DNA of 64,000 bases from Mesocentrotus franciscanus (lineage: Eukaryota > Echinodermata > Echinoidea > Camarodonta > Strongylocentrotidae), in contig CP137666.1 in assembly GCA_037976565.1 (NCBI GenBank), positions 49,441,271-49,505,270 on the forward strand, given 5' to 3'. The translations under genes and the position numbers were made by a program. The notes beneath the pieces were generated by a model, which ran no database searches, was not told the DNA's origin, and saw only the letters and a list, made by a program, of their open reading frames with translations. The stretch's first letter is position 1, and every line of letters starts with the position of its first letter. Of this stretch, positions 1-12,776 are shown in pieces.

Positions 1-10
1 TACCCTAGAA

Positions 11-347
11 GGGCAGGTCCAAGCTATTTGGATTGTGACGTACAGGACATTCAGAGACTTTAAACAAGAAATAACAACAGATGAAATTATTTATATGGCT
101 ATCTTTTGGTATGAGTCTGTGGCTATTATGGGCTAGTTCATTTGTGGAAAGTTTTAGTTCTGACCAATTCTTTAATTAATTTTTAATATAATTAATGTGC
201 TGCGTGACGTACGGGACGCTGCAGTCCCATACGTCATGCAGCACATCAATAGCCAACAGCCATATAAATAATTTCATCTGTTGTTATTTCTTGTTTAAAG
301 TCTCTGAATGTCCCTAACGTCACAATCCAAATAGCTTGGACCTGCCC
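11..347. mobile_element. 337-bp foldback element with nested hairpin
   Basis: Two 90-nt near-identical inverted arms at 11-100 and 258-347, starting GGGCAGGTCCAAGC. AGAA flanks both ends (7-10, 348-351) as a possible 4-bp target duplication. A second hairpin at about 198-245 sits in the spacer. The word GTGACGTAC(A/G)GGAC occurs in both the outer arm and the inner hairpin. Confidence 0.85.
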
Positions 348-1460
348 AGAAATACAAATTTGGCAGGGCTTGACATTAACAGATTCCTGGTACACAGGGG
401 TCCTCCAAATTAGACATCAAGACAACCCTGATCCCTTAAAAATTTAAACAGGGGGCCCACACATAATTTTTTAATAGAAATTTCAATCCACATCCCCTGA
501 TAGAAATGTGTGAGGCCATGATTCGGGATCAATAATGAAGAAAAGAACATGTAGATTACTAGATTATCACATGAATAAGTTCTAATACCATACATGTAGA
601 ATTTAAAGTATCCGATACACATTGTGTCTCTTTGAGTTTGAAAACATCCATTCTATATGCCGCAGTGTAACAATACCACACGTATGATGGTAGCAAGAAA
701 AATGGTAGGAGTTCCATGCTTATATCTGCTGGATAGTTTTTGTCCATATTAGGACTCCTAACTGCAGAAATAAGAAGCTGTTGACAGGTAAATCTTGAAT
801 CTAACTTTAATCCCTACCCGAGAGAGAAAACTAATATTCCCTTAGCTCCAGCTCTTTTTTTGTAAAGTTCATAATTAACCCTTTCCTTCCAGCAACAGCA
901 GAGAATATACTTGAACAATGATCTCCTCTAAATTTGAAATTCCTGAAAAAATATAGAAGAATGTGGACATTTGCCTTTTATTTTGTAACAGGCATTCAAC
1001 CAAATGGGGCCAATATTTGTGGATTTTTTTTGTTTAAATAATTCAATGAGTATTATTACCCGTATCAGACATCTGAGCTGGTCATTTACAAAACCGTATT
1101 GCCCTAGTTTTCATTAGCAGTGGGAACGGAAGGGTATATTCTTTGTATTTTCCTTGGTCTCCCTGCCCGTATAGACTTTGCGTGTAGAGACGAGTGAAAA
1201 TATAGTCTCATATTGACCGCGCCGTATTTTGTCATTTTCATTGCGCATCTATTGTGCGTACGAGAACCTGCGCACTTTGCGTGCACTCTATTGTGACGTA
1301 ATAATCACACCAAAGGCACACTGTTAATTTGCAGTGTATCGAAAATTTCGTCAAGCACTGGATGCACAGTGCTGGTTTGACAAAGTTTTTTCAGTTCTTT
1401 GAGATTGTCATGGTGGATTTCTGTATTTGCTCTAGATGTCTGATTTGGATAACAATAAAA
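348..1460. other. No gene recognised
   Basis: AT-rich sequence with short chance frames only. It probably belongs to ADAMTS intron 2 or to intergenic DNA. Confidence 0.5.
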
Positions 1461-1605
1461 ATATTGACTGGCTTTACTTTCGGGGGATATCAGAAATATT
1501 GACCGCGCTAATGCCGCTAAGACCATATTGCCCTCGACTTTCGACTCGGGGCAATATGATCTGAGCTTGGTCAATATTTCTGATATACCCCTCAACAGTC
1601 AATAT
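1461..1605. mobile_element. 145-bp foldback element, CTCGAC..CTCGGGG core
   Basis: Outer ends ATATTGACTG and CAGTCAATAT are perfect inverted repeats. Inner arms GGATATCAGAAATATTGAC and its complement follow. The centre holds CCATATTGCCCTCGAC-TTTC-GACTCGGGGCAATATG as a tight hairpin. Confidence 0.7.
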
Positions 1606-1778
1606 TATATAAATGTAATTCAATTTCAGTGTCCAGTGTAGTGAAAAGCCCTATTAGATTAGTCAAACTAGATGTTTATAGGCCTAAATTTATGATATCT
1701 ATATAATTGATCCTCTGATTTCAGTTTCCTATTATTGACACATCTTTGAAGAAAATTGGCTGCTGACAGTCAGAGGCT

Positions 1779-1922
1779 GCTAACTCAAAATTAGAGGCCT
1801 ATTGGTTATACTAGTTATACTGGTTATTGCCCTTCTAGCTCTCAAAAGCCGCTAACTCAAAGTTAGAGGCCTATAGGGTATACTAGTTATACTGGTTAAT
1901 GCTCTTCTAGCTCCCAAAAGCT
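1779..1922. repeat. Tandem duplication, period 72 bp
   Basis: Two copies beginning GCTAACTCAA (1779 and 1851), each containing TATACTAGTTATACTGGTTA and TTCTAGCTC. A few substitutions separate them. Confidence 0.85.
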
Positions 1923-4900
1923 AAATTATGATTTATATCAGTGCACACAAGCAAAATAATATTCTTGAGAGTGTAAAGTTACTGCACAGTATTATGATAA
2001 AAGGATTAGGTTAAAATTGGGAGATCATATGATACGTGACAACAATGTAAACTAGCTTCACAATGGAATCCATGTGCTTAGTTGCTGAAAAGTATGCATT
2101 CTTCCGATTGTTGCTCTAATTCTGAATTATCACAGTGGAAGGTTACAAGTAGTAAAGGAAAGATGGCAGAAAGGTTCCCATGGTAGAAAAAATCAGGAAG
2201 ATACAATTCAAACAATTTGCTCAGAATATTTGTATCCATATTTTTTTACTAAGAAGTAACCAGGATGGAAGAGTGGAGCTGGTGTAAAAAGGAAACAAGC
2301 GAATTCAAAACAAATATCATACCACAATTTGTTCTGATATTATGAACAAACTTAATCTAATACAAATTATAGGAAATTATGAGGATTACAATCAAATACA
2401 AAGTAGTGTAACCATGCATTTACATGTACATTGAGTATTTTCCCTTATATATCTTGAATCTTACCTTTATATATCTTCCCTATCAATTAAAATTAGTTCT
2501 GGATATCAAAAGTAGTCTCCAGCAGGACATACTGTACACACATTTTGAACTCAAATCCAAATGTACAAAAGGTTTTCTAGAGCAGTGAAGGTTCTACCAC
2601 CGATCATTTTTTGTTCAAGAACATCACAAGGAAGACCTCTAGCTTCCACAAACTGTCCCACCTGTCATTCCTTGCCTGTCCTTAAACTCAACGTCAAAAC
2701 TTGAGACGGCCCTCATCATCTCCAACAGGAAATATTGACAATCTGCACTTTAATATGAGAGCAATTGATATCCGATGGTAAGTTGCTTCCTTCCCATCCT
2801 GTCTCCATGTACCTGCCCAAGGACCAAGGCATCCATTTTAGCACCAATTCATTAAACATGTACCTCCAAGCTATGAATACGTGGGGATGGGGTCATTCAT
2901 CAGTGTGCATCCAGGAGTGTCTAGCTGGTAGGGGGGCAAAATTCTACAAAATAATTCTCCGAGATTCGGACAAGCAAAATAGAAGAGGACCCTCAAGTTT
3001 TGGGGGCTCCTTTTCTTTCAAAAATTCTCTGACAAGCAATGATATTTCCAGATACCCGTTTGGGGTTTAAATTTGCTTCTAGGGGTCACAAATGGGGGTG
3101 AAAATGCACATTTTCTTTTTACACTTGATGTTTAAATTTGTGCCATTTTCGGTTTTTTGTGAAAGGGGCACTGATTCATAACACATTGATTTCTCTTTGA
3201 TGACCAGAAACAATGTTGGCTACATCCCTACACAATTTCTTTCCCCCTCGGCTCAACCTTTTTCTCTGATAATAATTTTGAGTTTATTGCCTACGAGGGC
3301 TATTACATTTAGTGTCTGGTATAGAATCGTATTTTTTACTGTTGGCTGGTATACTGAAGGGGAGAATCATAGACTATGGGAGAATACAGACTAGATACCT
3401 GACTTCAAAGTCAAGGTCAAAACTCAATGTAGCTCTGCTATTTTTAGGGTTGTTTCCCCCATGTCACTGAACAAGTGAGTCGGAAGGAAGGATGAAGGAA
3501 ATTCACAAAATGCCATTTTACACTTTTTAAAGGTCACTGGTGTAATGTTATCCATGTCATACATAAAAGGGTCATTGTCATTTTTCTCCATTTTTATGAT
3601 GTGTTTGCAGAACATTTAAACGTACATAAGAGTCCATGGTTGCCAGTTGTCACAGAGTATGAACATACATGTACATGTACAAGTCTGTACACTAATCTTA
3701 TTTTTACAATTTACAATGATATCGTGTTATTTATTGTTATACACTAAATTTATTACACTAGTTTTATTTTTACAATTTACAATGATATTGTGTTATTTAC
3801 TGTTATACACAATCCTATGTAGGCATACAGAGTGAAATGAATAAATATGGAATATTGTTTATGAATTATGCAATTAAGATACTTTATACTCTATTAGTCT
3901 AAGTTACTATTATTTTTAGTCTTTCTTCTGTGTCTCTTTGACAATTGTTTGTAAAATACAAGCAAAAATATAATTCCACTGTCTCTATTCTCTTAAAGTC
4001 TATATACAATTTCAATTTCAATTTTTCTAAGAGCTCTAGATAATGCACAGGTCAGTGATGATTAGATAAAATCATTGTCATGGCCTACATTTAGGCATAT
4101 ATCCTGATTGATTTTTCCAATTTCCTGCTCATTATCCCTTCTCTCTCTCCCCGTTTCATCCAGTCTTTCCTCTGTTAATCTGTGACGTCACTCCCACCAT
4201 GACTCATTCTTTAGCTCTCTCCCAAGCAGAGAAGAGACAGACACCGAAAAGAGAGAGAGAGAGAGAGAGATTTGAGTCGAAGTGACATGAATTCGACCTG
4301 TGACCTCATGAGAGCCTGGGAACCCTGGGTAGAGCAAGTTAAGGGGTGGTCGACAGGTCTGTAGGTGGTTGGTTGGTACTGGCAAGTGCAGTTACGCATG
4401 CATGCATGCAAGTTAAGCAGCTGCCACAGACGGACCGATGCGGTAACAACTGAAATCATGATTTTCGTGTATTACATGGAAGAACCATATTCATGACTTC
4501 AAATTTCAGTGTCGACAGGTCCCACTGTCAATTTCATTCATGGTTTGAATCAACTATTCACCGAATATGATAGCTCGTAGGGCCACATGCCCTAAAAGTG
4601 GCACATTTCACTTGTCAGAATTACTGGTATTTCAATTGAAATAATGTAAAGTGATACTACCCCAAAAAAGAGTGTAAATATGTAAGCTATGTAGAACTGA
4701 AGTAAACATCATTAGCAATCAGACAATAACAATGATTGTTCATGGTTGGTTACATCAACAGGTATTTTTGTTTAAGTATTCATAAAAAGTAAAGAGAGCC
4801 ACTGTTATGTCTTATCTAAGCCTTATAATTATATGGACAGGAAATACCTCTGACTCTAATATATATCATTTAAAAATCACATTGACAGATTGTTGAATTG

Positions 4901-7014
4901 TACACACAAGAATGTAAGAAATGAACACGATAACAGTTATATTATTTGTCACACTATAAGATTAAAATAGAGGTTCAATTGATTCTCTGTTCATCTGGTT
5001 GTCCATTGGGACTTAACTCGTAAACTCTGCTTCCTTATAGCCAGCCAATACAACTGAAGATAATAAGACCCTTCTTTTAACATTGTAAAGTGCAGGCACA
5101 AAAGAGGGATTGTGTTCAGTGCTGTTTGCCAAGTTCATACCAAAACATGACTGAAATAGCATCTTTGCCAAAAGCTATTTGTAAAGTGCAGGATTACAAA
5201 AGAGATGCATTTTTCATTGTCTGATGCCCCATAGTTGAAATAATTGTGTAAAAACTACACTTACACCTACATTAAACCATATAAATGTCTTCTTCAATCC
5301 AAAACAAAACAATTTTCTTGACCCAATTTACAGGAATTGTAGGACCTTCATCTGCCAGAAGCTTTAAAACCCACTTCTTCATAAATCTTATGTTGCTTGT
5401 AAACACAGTTCCATTTCCACAATTCCATTATTCACATAAGATTAACAGGGAAAATAATGCTTCTTCACATGAAGCTTTCCAGAAAGAAAGCAGTCGGCTC
5501 ATAAATATTATAAAAGGCAACGTTTTACAAATTAAGGCTCATAAGGTTTGCTCCAATTTCCAGCAAATTGCAGAAAACTAGGATGCATCTTGGGTTTCAC
5601 TTTTCATTTTCTCTCAACCTTGGCCAACTTTTGCAAGGTCCTGCTATGTTCACATGAAATCTTCCTCTGTGGATACTGATTTAGCTACTGATTTGAAGTG
5701 GGGCAAAAGAGGACATTTTCTACCCCCTCCTAGCTGGTATACAGTATCTTGATTGGGATGAGGGAGGGGTCCATTGGGGCATGGTTGAGCCGGAATCAAG
5801 GGGGCTATTATGAACTGTATGGTAGAGATCATTGGAGAAGAGTAAATAAGAACTGTTATCAAAGAAAACAAAGAGTTCCTTGGTGCTGCTGCTAGCTAGC
5901 TAACCTACTCCACAGTACTACCAATCTGACCTCTTTTGCCCTCTACAACACAGTCTTTACAGAAGGGACCTCTCTCTATGTATTTTCAGTGGAGGGAGAA
6001 AATGGAAATATGAAGCAAAAAGGAAATACAGAACAGAAGTGTTTTCTGTTTCAATTGGAAAGAATTGATAGAAAAGACTTAGGTTTTTTTAATGAGTGAT
6101 TGAAAGGGTAAGCACAAAATACAGTCAGTAACAGTGAGGAATGGAGGCCAAGTCAGGGATGCATATATATCAAATAAAAATTATTTGATTAAAAAAAAAA
6201 AGCTAAATCAAAGCAGGGAGATGGGAGAGAAAGAATTATGAGAGGATTCCTTGAAAATTTGTGTCAGAATCTCTAATCTGAGTGGTATTGGGACTGTTGC
6301 TGGTAGCCATGAACTAGTGCTTGAAGTCTATAGGAAGAGACTAATATTTCACTCCTTTGAACTACAGATGTAGAACTCTTTGATTGATATGCTCACATCT
6401 GGACAACACTTGTAAGCTCAACTCAAGACAAGCCAGGAACCATACTGGGCAAAATTAGACCATTAATCAGTTGCTTTCTCCTCTAGCTATTTCAAGGGGG
6501 CCTTCACACTGTTGGCAATCTTGCATACAGGACTACCAGGGTAATAGTTACAGTGCCTTACAGTTGTTACAGTTGTTACAGTGCCTAGTAATAGTTACAG
6601 TGATATGGTCGGTACTTAAAAAGGAAATGAGTACTCCAAATTTGCACTTTCACACTTTTATCCTATAATGCATAATATCATCAAAATAAGACTTTACTAC
6701 AAATTATAATTCAAATTGCTTCCTCCTGGTATTCTGGTAATAACCACCTTAAAATAATAGCCAAGAAAATGAGCTCACTTTTTTTTTTTAAAGGCCTAAG
6801 GGCAATTTCTTTAATGATTACATAGGCCTTAGGTTGATTTGAGGTGAGTATAAATTGATCATGTTGGGGGGGGGGCAAATTGTAATATAAATTAAGTTTC
6901 TTCCTTCATTTATAGAAGCATCATAGAAGTCTCAAACAATAAAAAGCCATCTCCTGTACTTAGAAAGTGATGATAAAAGTGGGTAGTAAAACAGATTTTA
7001 ACTCTATTGTTTCT
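1923..7014. other. No gene recognised; one short tandem duplication
   Basis: Frames here are short and lack splice-linked homology. Besides the 66-bp tandem duplication at 3690-3810, a short (GA)n at about 4253, a CATG run at about 4398 and repeated GTTACAG words at 6545-6600 are the only structure seen. Confidence 0.5.
3690..3810. repeat. Tandem duplication, period 66 bp
   Basis: TTTTTACAATTTACAATGAT followed by TGTTATTTA.TGTTATACAC occurs at about 3701 and again at 3767. Confidence 0.85.
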
Positions 7015-7795
7015 TTAAAGGTGAAATTCTAGGATAATCCCAAATATTGAGATAATCACATCAATAGAAAGCTTTTAACCCCCAGAATAACACTAAATGG
7101 CGTTCAACCGACAAAACAAGTTCAGAATAGTTAATTTATGCGAGTAAACTCCACCAAAATCTCGAAGTCGGAAACCCGGAAATGCACGGAATTGCCGGGT
7201 CCTCTATTCTTGACGTCACGACCGGGGATCATGGGCTGAGTGAGTGAATGCCAATGATATGCCCACGTAAATGCTATCCTGTTAGAGCTTATAATTTTTC
7301 TTGTTAACAAGTTTATTTGATAGATTTTCTGTTTTTATTTGAATGAAGAAGGCTAAGCAACGTTTTCCAGTTGCTGATTTCTTTTTATATCCTCACATTA
7401 TCCTTTTTGGTAGAGTTTTAAGACGAGTTTACTGCTTGGAAAATAAGGTTAAATCATATGCAGGTATGAATAGGCGGGTGTACATATACATTATCTTGTC
7501 ATCAGATAAGGTACAGGAGCAGTTTTGTGAAACGAATAGGCCTAGAACTGTGACTATAGTTATCATGGATGTGTTTGACTGCCTCAAAAAAGGATACAGA
7601 ACCAGTTAAATATTTGTTTTAAATATATATATCACACTTGAACGAGATCAAGCTTCCTCTATTTAGCGGACGACGTCTATGAACGATATTCATCCGCAAT
7701 TATAGTGATACGGCTCTTGCACGAACGTTCGTGAAGCGAGTGGAATCGGCAGGTAAGACCAGGCCGCTGCTCTAGGCGGCTTGTTGAACGTACAT

Positions 7796-7940
7796 CGCCG
7801 AAATAGAGCTCCGTGTTGAAATTCTTGCAGCCGTATTTTAAACTGTTACTGTCAATGGATGACGTAGTCATCTTCCTCCATGCGCAGTAACAGTTTAAAA
7901 TACGGCTGCAAGAATTTCAACATGGAGCTCAATTTCGGCG
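7796..7940. repeat. Long internal hairpin of element copy A
   Basis: 56-nt arms 7796-7851 and 7885-7940, with few mismatches, around a 33-nt loop containing GATGACGTAGTCATC. The same structure is at about 62981-63131 in copy B, where one arm carries an extra CTAGA-like insert. Confidence 0.8.
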
Positions 7941-8213
7941 ATGAAAATCGGAAAAAGACCCTTAAACGCATCATACAGTCAATCTGGTAAGTGGAACCGA
8001 TGTAGTTTAGCCTAGGCCTAATTTACAATAATAAATGCATCGGATATGCATCGGGTAAAATGTAGTATTTTGGGCATAAGTTTACTGCTCGGACGCGAGC
8101 AGTAGTTTGCAATGCAGTCACTATGGTCGGCTTCTGTCTCTAAAGAGAGGAGCCGACCCTACCCAAATCAGAGGCTAACGAACGAAAGAGACAGAAATCT
8201 TTGGTCAAGAGCG

Positions 8214-8435
8214 CTAGGTGCTACCGCTACTCCCCGGCCCGGCTGCAGGAACGTCGACATCTCCTTGCTCTCCGACTTCTCTATCGTCTTCTCCCCCACT
8301 TGTACTTGCGTCCTCCCAACTTCCATCATCCTCGTCTGCACTATCGTCCCTTTTTCCTTCATTACTTTCATCATCTTTCTCCATAAACTCTTCAAAATCC
8401 ATAAAAGATCGTTCTGGTCAAACACTCCAGCCATT
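8214..8435 (-). pseudogene. Frameshifted acidic reading frame in element copy A
   Basis: The counterpart of the intact frame in copy B. One T is missing in a T-run after the first ten codons, so the ATG no longer reads into FEEFMEKDDESNEGK. The acidic Glu/Asp/Ser text continues in the other frame down to about 8214. Confidence 0.65.
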
Positions 8436-9124
8436 ATCAATTGATATAATTATATAATATGTACCGTACGTGAATCGGAAGTGTATATGTACATGTATAA
8501 AGCGAGCTAGACCGAACGAGAAAGACTCGAACGAAGCCAAACGACCGTATCTACTTTACCGAGCACACGAAAACAATCTCACCAAATTCAACACACTCAA
8601 ACAAAATCACATGGTGAAAATATCGACTAATAGCGCATCGTTGGCTTGTTTATGTCATAATTCTGAAAAAGGGAATTGATATTAGTACTATGAAATATTA
8701 GGGAAGGTGAAGAATTCTACACAGAGTTATGAAACTAAACTTTGAAACTAAATAGCAGAAATTCGTATCTCTCTGCCCATGTTTTTCTATGGAACATCCG
8801 GTACGTGAATGTACTCGTCCCGGCGTGACGTCACAAATAGTGGACCAGCTCCGTGACTGACTTTCTAGGCAAAGAGAGGAGGCTATTTTTCGACATTTCA
8901 ATTGAGGATATCCAGTAGCTAGAAGATTTTTGTGATATGCAATGAAAATGAACAACTTCGAAATAACATAGGCTTGCCGTAGGTACCAAATTAATGGACA
9001 TTTATTGTCCTAGAATATGAGCTTTAAGATCACATTTTTACAAAATAAAAAGCAATCAGGCAAAGAAGGCACAACACTGCAAGTATGTGTTTGACAGGAA
9101 TGCTGAATAGAGATATCCTGTTCG

Positions 9125-9294
9125 AGAAAGATACATAGAGAAAGACAGAGAAAGACAGAAAAAGAGAGATAGAGAGAAAGAAATAGAGAGAGAGAAAAAA
9201 AGACAGAGAGAGAAAAAGACAGAGAGGGATAGAGAGGGATAGAGAGAGATAGAGAGATAGAGAGAAAGAAAAAGAGGGAGAGAGAAAAAGAAAC

Positions 9295-9339
<45 letters not shown>

Positions 9340-9381
9340 CAGAGAGAGAGAGAAAGACAGAGAGAGGGGGGAGGGAAGGAG
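9125..9381. repeat. Degenerate (GA)n tract
   Basis: About 250 bp of purine-rich GA/GACA units on the plus strand, starting about 100 bp after element copy A. Confidence 0.9.
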
Positions 9382-10019
9382 GGAGAGGAAAAAAGAAAGA
9401 TCTAATGGTACCAGAAGTTTAGAACCATAGTATGTGTCCAGCGGACTGCGAAGGGTCAAATTATGGTCAGAGGAAGCAATATCGGCTGCTTTTAACTTCT
9501 ATTTGAATTGTGTGTGAAGGTATGCAAGCACACAGCCTAAGCAAATTTAGAATAACCATGCTAATGATGAATGGTTATATAGGCTTCACATGAAACCTAG
9601 TGCACATCTACATGTACAAATCTACTTTCCTCTATTTTATCACTATCATGGGGAGGAGGCTCATCCTCCTCATAAAAAAAGTTTTCTGGTAGGCACATAC
9701 TGTAGTTTATATCAATACAAATCATACAATAGTATATGTTTTCAAAGTCAAACAACTCTCAATAATACACAAGAATATTTTCCAGTATTACATGTATCTG
9801 TACATGTTAGTGAGAGCACTCAAAATAGACTTTGATATTTGTGATTCAGCTCATTTGTCATTAAAATTTGTGTATCCATGATTGCTTAATATCTCCCTTT
9901 CCTCGTAATATGGGTCTATCCATGCTCTGCTCCATCCACCAAAATGCTAATGTTTGGATGAGCTTTCTCCTATGGCAGTGTGGAGGGTTCTATAAGTTGC
10001 TCCAGAGAGTGAAGAATGA
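9382..10019. other. No gene recognised
   Basis: Intronic or intergenic sequence 3' of ADAMTS-like exon 2. No ADAMTS exon 3 was found here. Confidence 0.5.
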
Positions 10020-10135
10020 TATGTGGTCAATATCCTACAATTAACAACATTTTTTACTTCAACTCTGGACCAAACACTATTCCTAATCCTAACCCTAGAC
10101 CTACATGTACATCTTTCACACACAAAAAGCCTGGA
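10020..10135. mobile_element. CCCTAA-containing repeat, partial copy
   Basis: CCTAATCCTAACCCTAGACC followed by AAAAGCCTGGA resembles the elements at about 41920-42060, 42993-43075 and 43548-43718, which share degenerate telomere-like words and an AAAGCC(T/A)GGAGCA end. Confidence 0.5.
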
Positions 10136-10176
10136 AAAATATGTCAGGTCACTTAATGAAGACCTGTGATACTTAC

Positions 10177-10532
10177 CATACCACCACAAAGACTGACCAC
10201 AGCACTGGATTCTGGATGTCCATTCACATGCCCAGCATAGAAACAATGAATGCTATTATCCTCATCATGAATATCCACATTGCCCTCTCCCGACACATGA
10301 ACACTGAAAGAGGGTGACAGAAATGATGCATCATGGTCCAAATCCAAAATAAACTGTTCTCCAAATGCTTCCACACGATACTGGGTTGATTGTCCACTAT
10401 TAAGAGCCTCTTGCTGCTCTGAAAATGTTGCACTTCGTTTTTGAAAGTGACGCTCTCCTTTATGGGTATCGCCTTGTTCCAAGCGAACGGGTGTCACTAT
10501 CTCTGACAAAGTCCACGAGGGTGGGTGTGATC
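10177..10532 (-). CDS. ADAMTS-like exon 2 (propeptide)
   Basis: 356-nt exon with acceptor CAG at 10535-10533 and donor GTAAGT at 10176-10171. It encodes nearly the whole reprolysin propeptide, including the Cys pair in the CFYAGH...SLCGGM segment that ends this domain block in ADAMTS proteins. Confidence 0.85.
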
Positions 10533-11765
10533 CTGAATGGAAAATACGAAGAAGAGAAGACATTGAATCACACTCAAAGAACTCGTAAAAAATCAATCAA
10601 AGGAATCTATAATTGTATAGTGGCAATGACACTTAAGTTATTTTCTCTAAGACTCTAGCTTCGCATGAAATACGATGAATATTCTGTTGGTACATGGGGT
10701 GATATGAACTATTTTCAAGCCACAGTTGAATATTAATTTGGAGCCCTAAAGATAACACTTCATTAAATGGAGAAAATACGACAAGATGAGGCTACAATTT
10801 ACCGTGATTGATCATACTTATATGTGGTATACCTTGTAGCTAGACGAGCTACATTGTGTATTAATTGAATGAGGCCATGGCATAGGAAGGGTCATGCAAT
10901 CAAACATGGTAATATTGACTTTGAAAGATTATTGACAAAACAAAGAAGGATTGGATGCTATTTGATCAGTCAAATATAACATGTCAAAATCATAATAGCC
11001 CTTTTATTGTGTGCATTGTTGAGAACTTTAGACCTCAAGGTCAGTGCGAGTGAATGGAGATGATATGTATGAATGTTAGGGACATTAAGGACCATGCTGA
11101 ACCCCCCAGTCACAAATACTGTCTTTCATATGAGCTGACTGCACCTCCCAGTCCAACTCTTTGCATGTAATAAACATGACCAGTAAATGAACCTCCATTC
11201 CTGAAAATAATATTGAATGAACAGATTAAGAATACACTAGCTTCTTTATCACTGGCAACAGAAAACCCCAATACCCGGTAGTCAGCGCAGATTTTTCTCC
11301 TTTGCCTTTGGCGATTCTAGACACAAGGCTTTGCATGGCTTAGCAATGTATCAGAGGGATTCACCTTTGCAGCATGCAGACTTCAAAATGCCTTCTCAAT
11401 AATTTTGAAAAATCGTCTCATGAAATGTTCCGACTTGGTTTCGAGACTATGGAACTCTCTCTCTCCATGTACTCCAATCCTATCAACCCCAACATATTGT
11501 CAAATCTTCTCTCAAGAATATTTCTAGCTTATTAATTACTAGTTCAAAAATAGTTTCCAAAATGATCTGCTCATCATGACCCACGTTCTTTCAAAAGTAA
11601 ACAATCAATCATTTTATCACTGATAACGCAAAATGCAAGAACAAAGTGCTTTCCGAAAATAGGTCACTTACCGGTGAATTTACCGTTGGATCCAGAGGCA
11701 CCATCAAAAAGTACACAAGCGCAGCACATTAGCATCCAACACCACACAATTTGCTTTTCATTCAT
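10177..11765 (-). CDS. ADAMTS-family secreted metalloprotease, 5' coding exons only (signal peptide and propeptide)
   Basis: Two minus-strand exons join in frame: 11765-11672 (ATG, then a hydrophobic stretch with two Cys typical of a signal peptide) and 10532-10177. The donor at 11671 reads GTAAGTG, the acceptor before 10532 is a pyrimidine-rich CAG, and the phase-1 junction restores a Gly codon. The product reads like the propeptide of ADAMTS/reprolysin proteases: an EIVTPVRL motif near the start, then a YRVEAFGEQFILDLDHD block, and a CFYAGHVNGHPESSAVVSLC block at the end of exon 2. In the family this propeptide keeps the zinc protease latent until furin-type cleavage. The catalytic HExxH domain, disintegrin-like and thrombospondin domains are not found; they must lie beyond position 1 or be lost. 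The exact ADAMTS member cannot be decided from the propeptide. Confidence 0.85.
11672..11765 (-). CDS. ADAMTS-like exon 1 (signal peptide)
   Basis: ATG at 11765-11763 starts a short N-terminus with a hydrophobic core (WMLMCCACVLF) and a small-residue cleavage region (DGASGS), as expected of a signal peptide. It ends with a GTAAGTG donor in phase 1. The 5' UTR and promoter lie at higher coordinates; CCAAT-like words are seen at about 11824 and 12161, but no TATA box is clear. Confidence 0.78.
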
Positions 11766-12776
11766 GATTGCTGGAATTGTTTTCTACACTGCATACTACA
11801 CTACAAATCCATCCATTCATAAACCAATCAGCTGGGGTAATAGAGCTAGCTAGGCCCAGAGCCAAGAAAATAGGGTCTACTACGCTGCTCAAATCCTAAT
11901 GGCACCTCTCCAAAGAAAACGATATAGAAGCTCGTATTGAACTACTGAGCTTTTTCGCCGGTACCGGGTGATGTTCACACCGAACAAGGACCCATATCGC
12001 CTGCTACAATCCCGGGGAAATACTCCTGGTAAAGTGCATACAAAGTGCCCGGTGCATGACTCAGTGCTGTGCTAGCTTTTCGCTGTGCACAAGAAACGCA
12101 TGATTGAACTAAGGGGTGTGGTATGACTTTAAACCACGCCTCCAAAATGTTTAGAGTAGCCAATCACGAGCCTGGAATGATAAAAGTTTCCAAACTTTTC
12201 GATGTATTTGGTTTCATTACTTTCATTCCATTTTTTTTTTTGAAGTAAACAAAATTGAGAAACTCAAAGTAAATGATAAACTATGGAAATGCACAGTGAT
12301 CTCCTATTTCAGAGGAATTGTCTATTTCGACAGTCACTGATTTGTTTTGTATTATAAGGTTATAAAAATGGTGCAAGTAACAAATTAATGTGTTCAGTGC
12401 TTGTACAGGAACCAACTGGCTCAGATTCGTCAAATTTTCAAACTCATTTTTGAATGTGATAATGAACCCAAAGTGGTCTTGGTCTTATCCCATCTAAAAT
12501 ATGATATCTGCCAGGTTGTATATTGTTATGCGCACCCCTATTAATGTGTCACATTAGTGACGTGTAGATTTCAGTTCACATTTTGTGAGGCATTGGCCTT
12601 GAACAACCAGTACCATAACTTTTATTTTCTCTCATAGTGGAACAATAATCTACAATCTGTGTCTTGCACTGAATTATATTTCCAAATTGAAAGTTCACTG
12701 AATCACCTCTCTCTTCCTCCCTCTCTCTCTCTCTCTCTTTCTCTCTTTCTCTCTCTTTGTGAGATACAGGGGCGGA
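11766..12776. other. Upstream of the ADAMTS-like gene; no other gene seen
   Basis: Probably holds the minus-strand promoter. CCAAT-type words occur at about 11824 and 12161. 12712-12756 is a (CT)n run. Confidence 0.4.

Larger units (their letters stand above)
7019..9023 (-). mobile_element. 2.0-kb TTAA-flanked element, copy A (piggyBac-like, non-autonomous)
   Basis: Bounded by TTAA at 7015-7018 and 9024-9027. Ends are imperfect inverted repeats sharing ATTCTAGGA.AAT. The whole 2,005 bp matches, in reverse, the element at 61891-63900. TTAA duplication is typical of piggyBac elements. Inside are a long hairpin (7796-7940) and a frameshifted acidic reading frame (8440 down to about 8214). No transposase catalytic region was seen. 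Confidence 0.88.

Noticed and set aside
5285..5581. 98-codon plus-strand frame
   Set aside because: No homology recognised, no promoter or splice linkage, and it lies opposite to the presumed ADAMTS intron.
9010..9459. 149-codon minus-strand frame rich in Ser/Leu
   Set aside because: It is the translation of a degenerate (GA)n tract.
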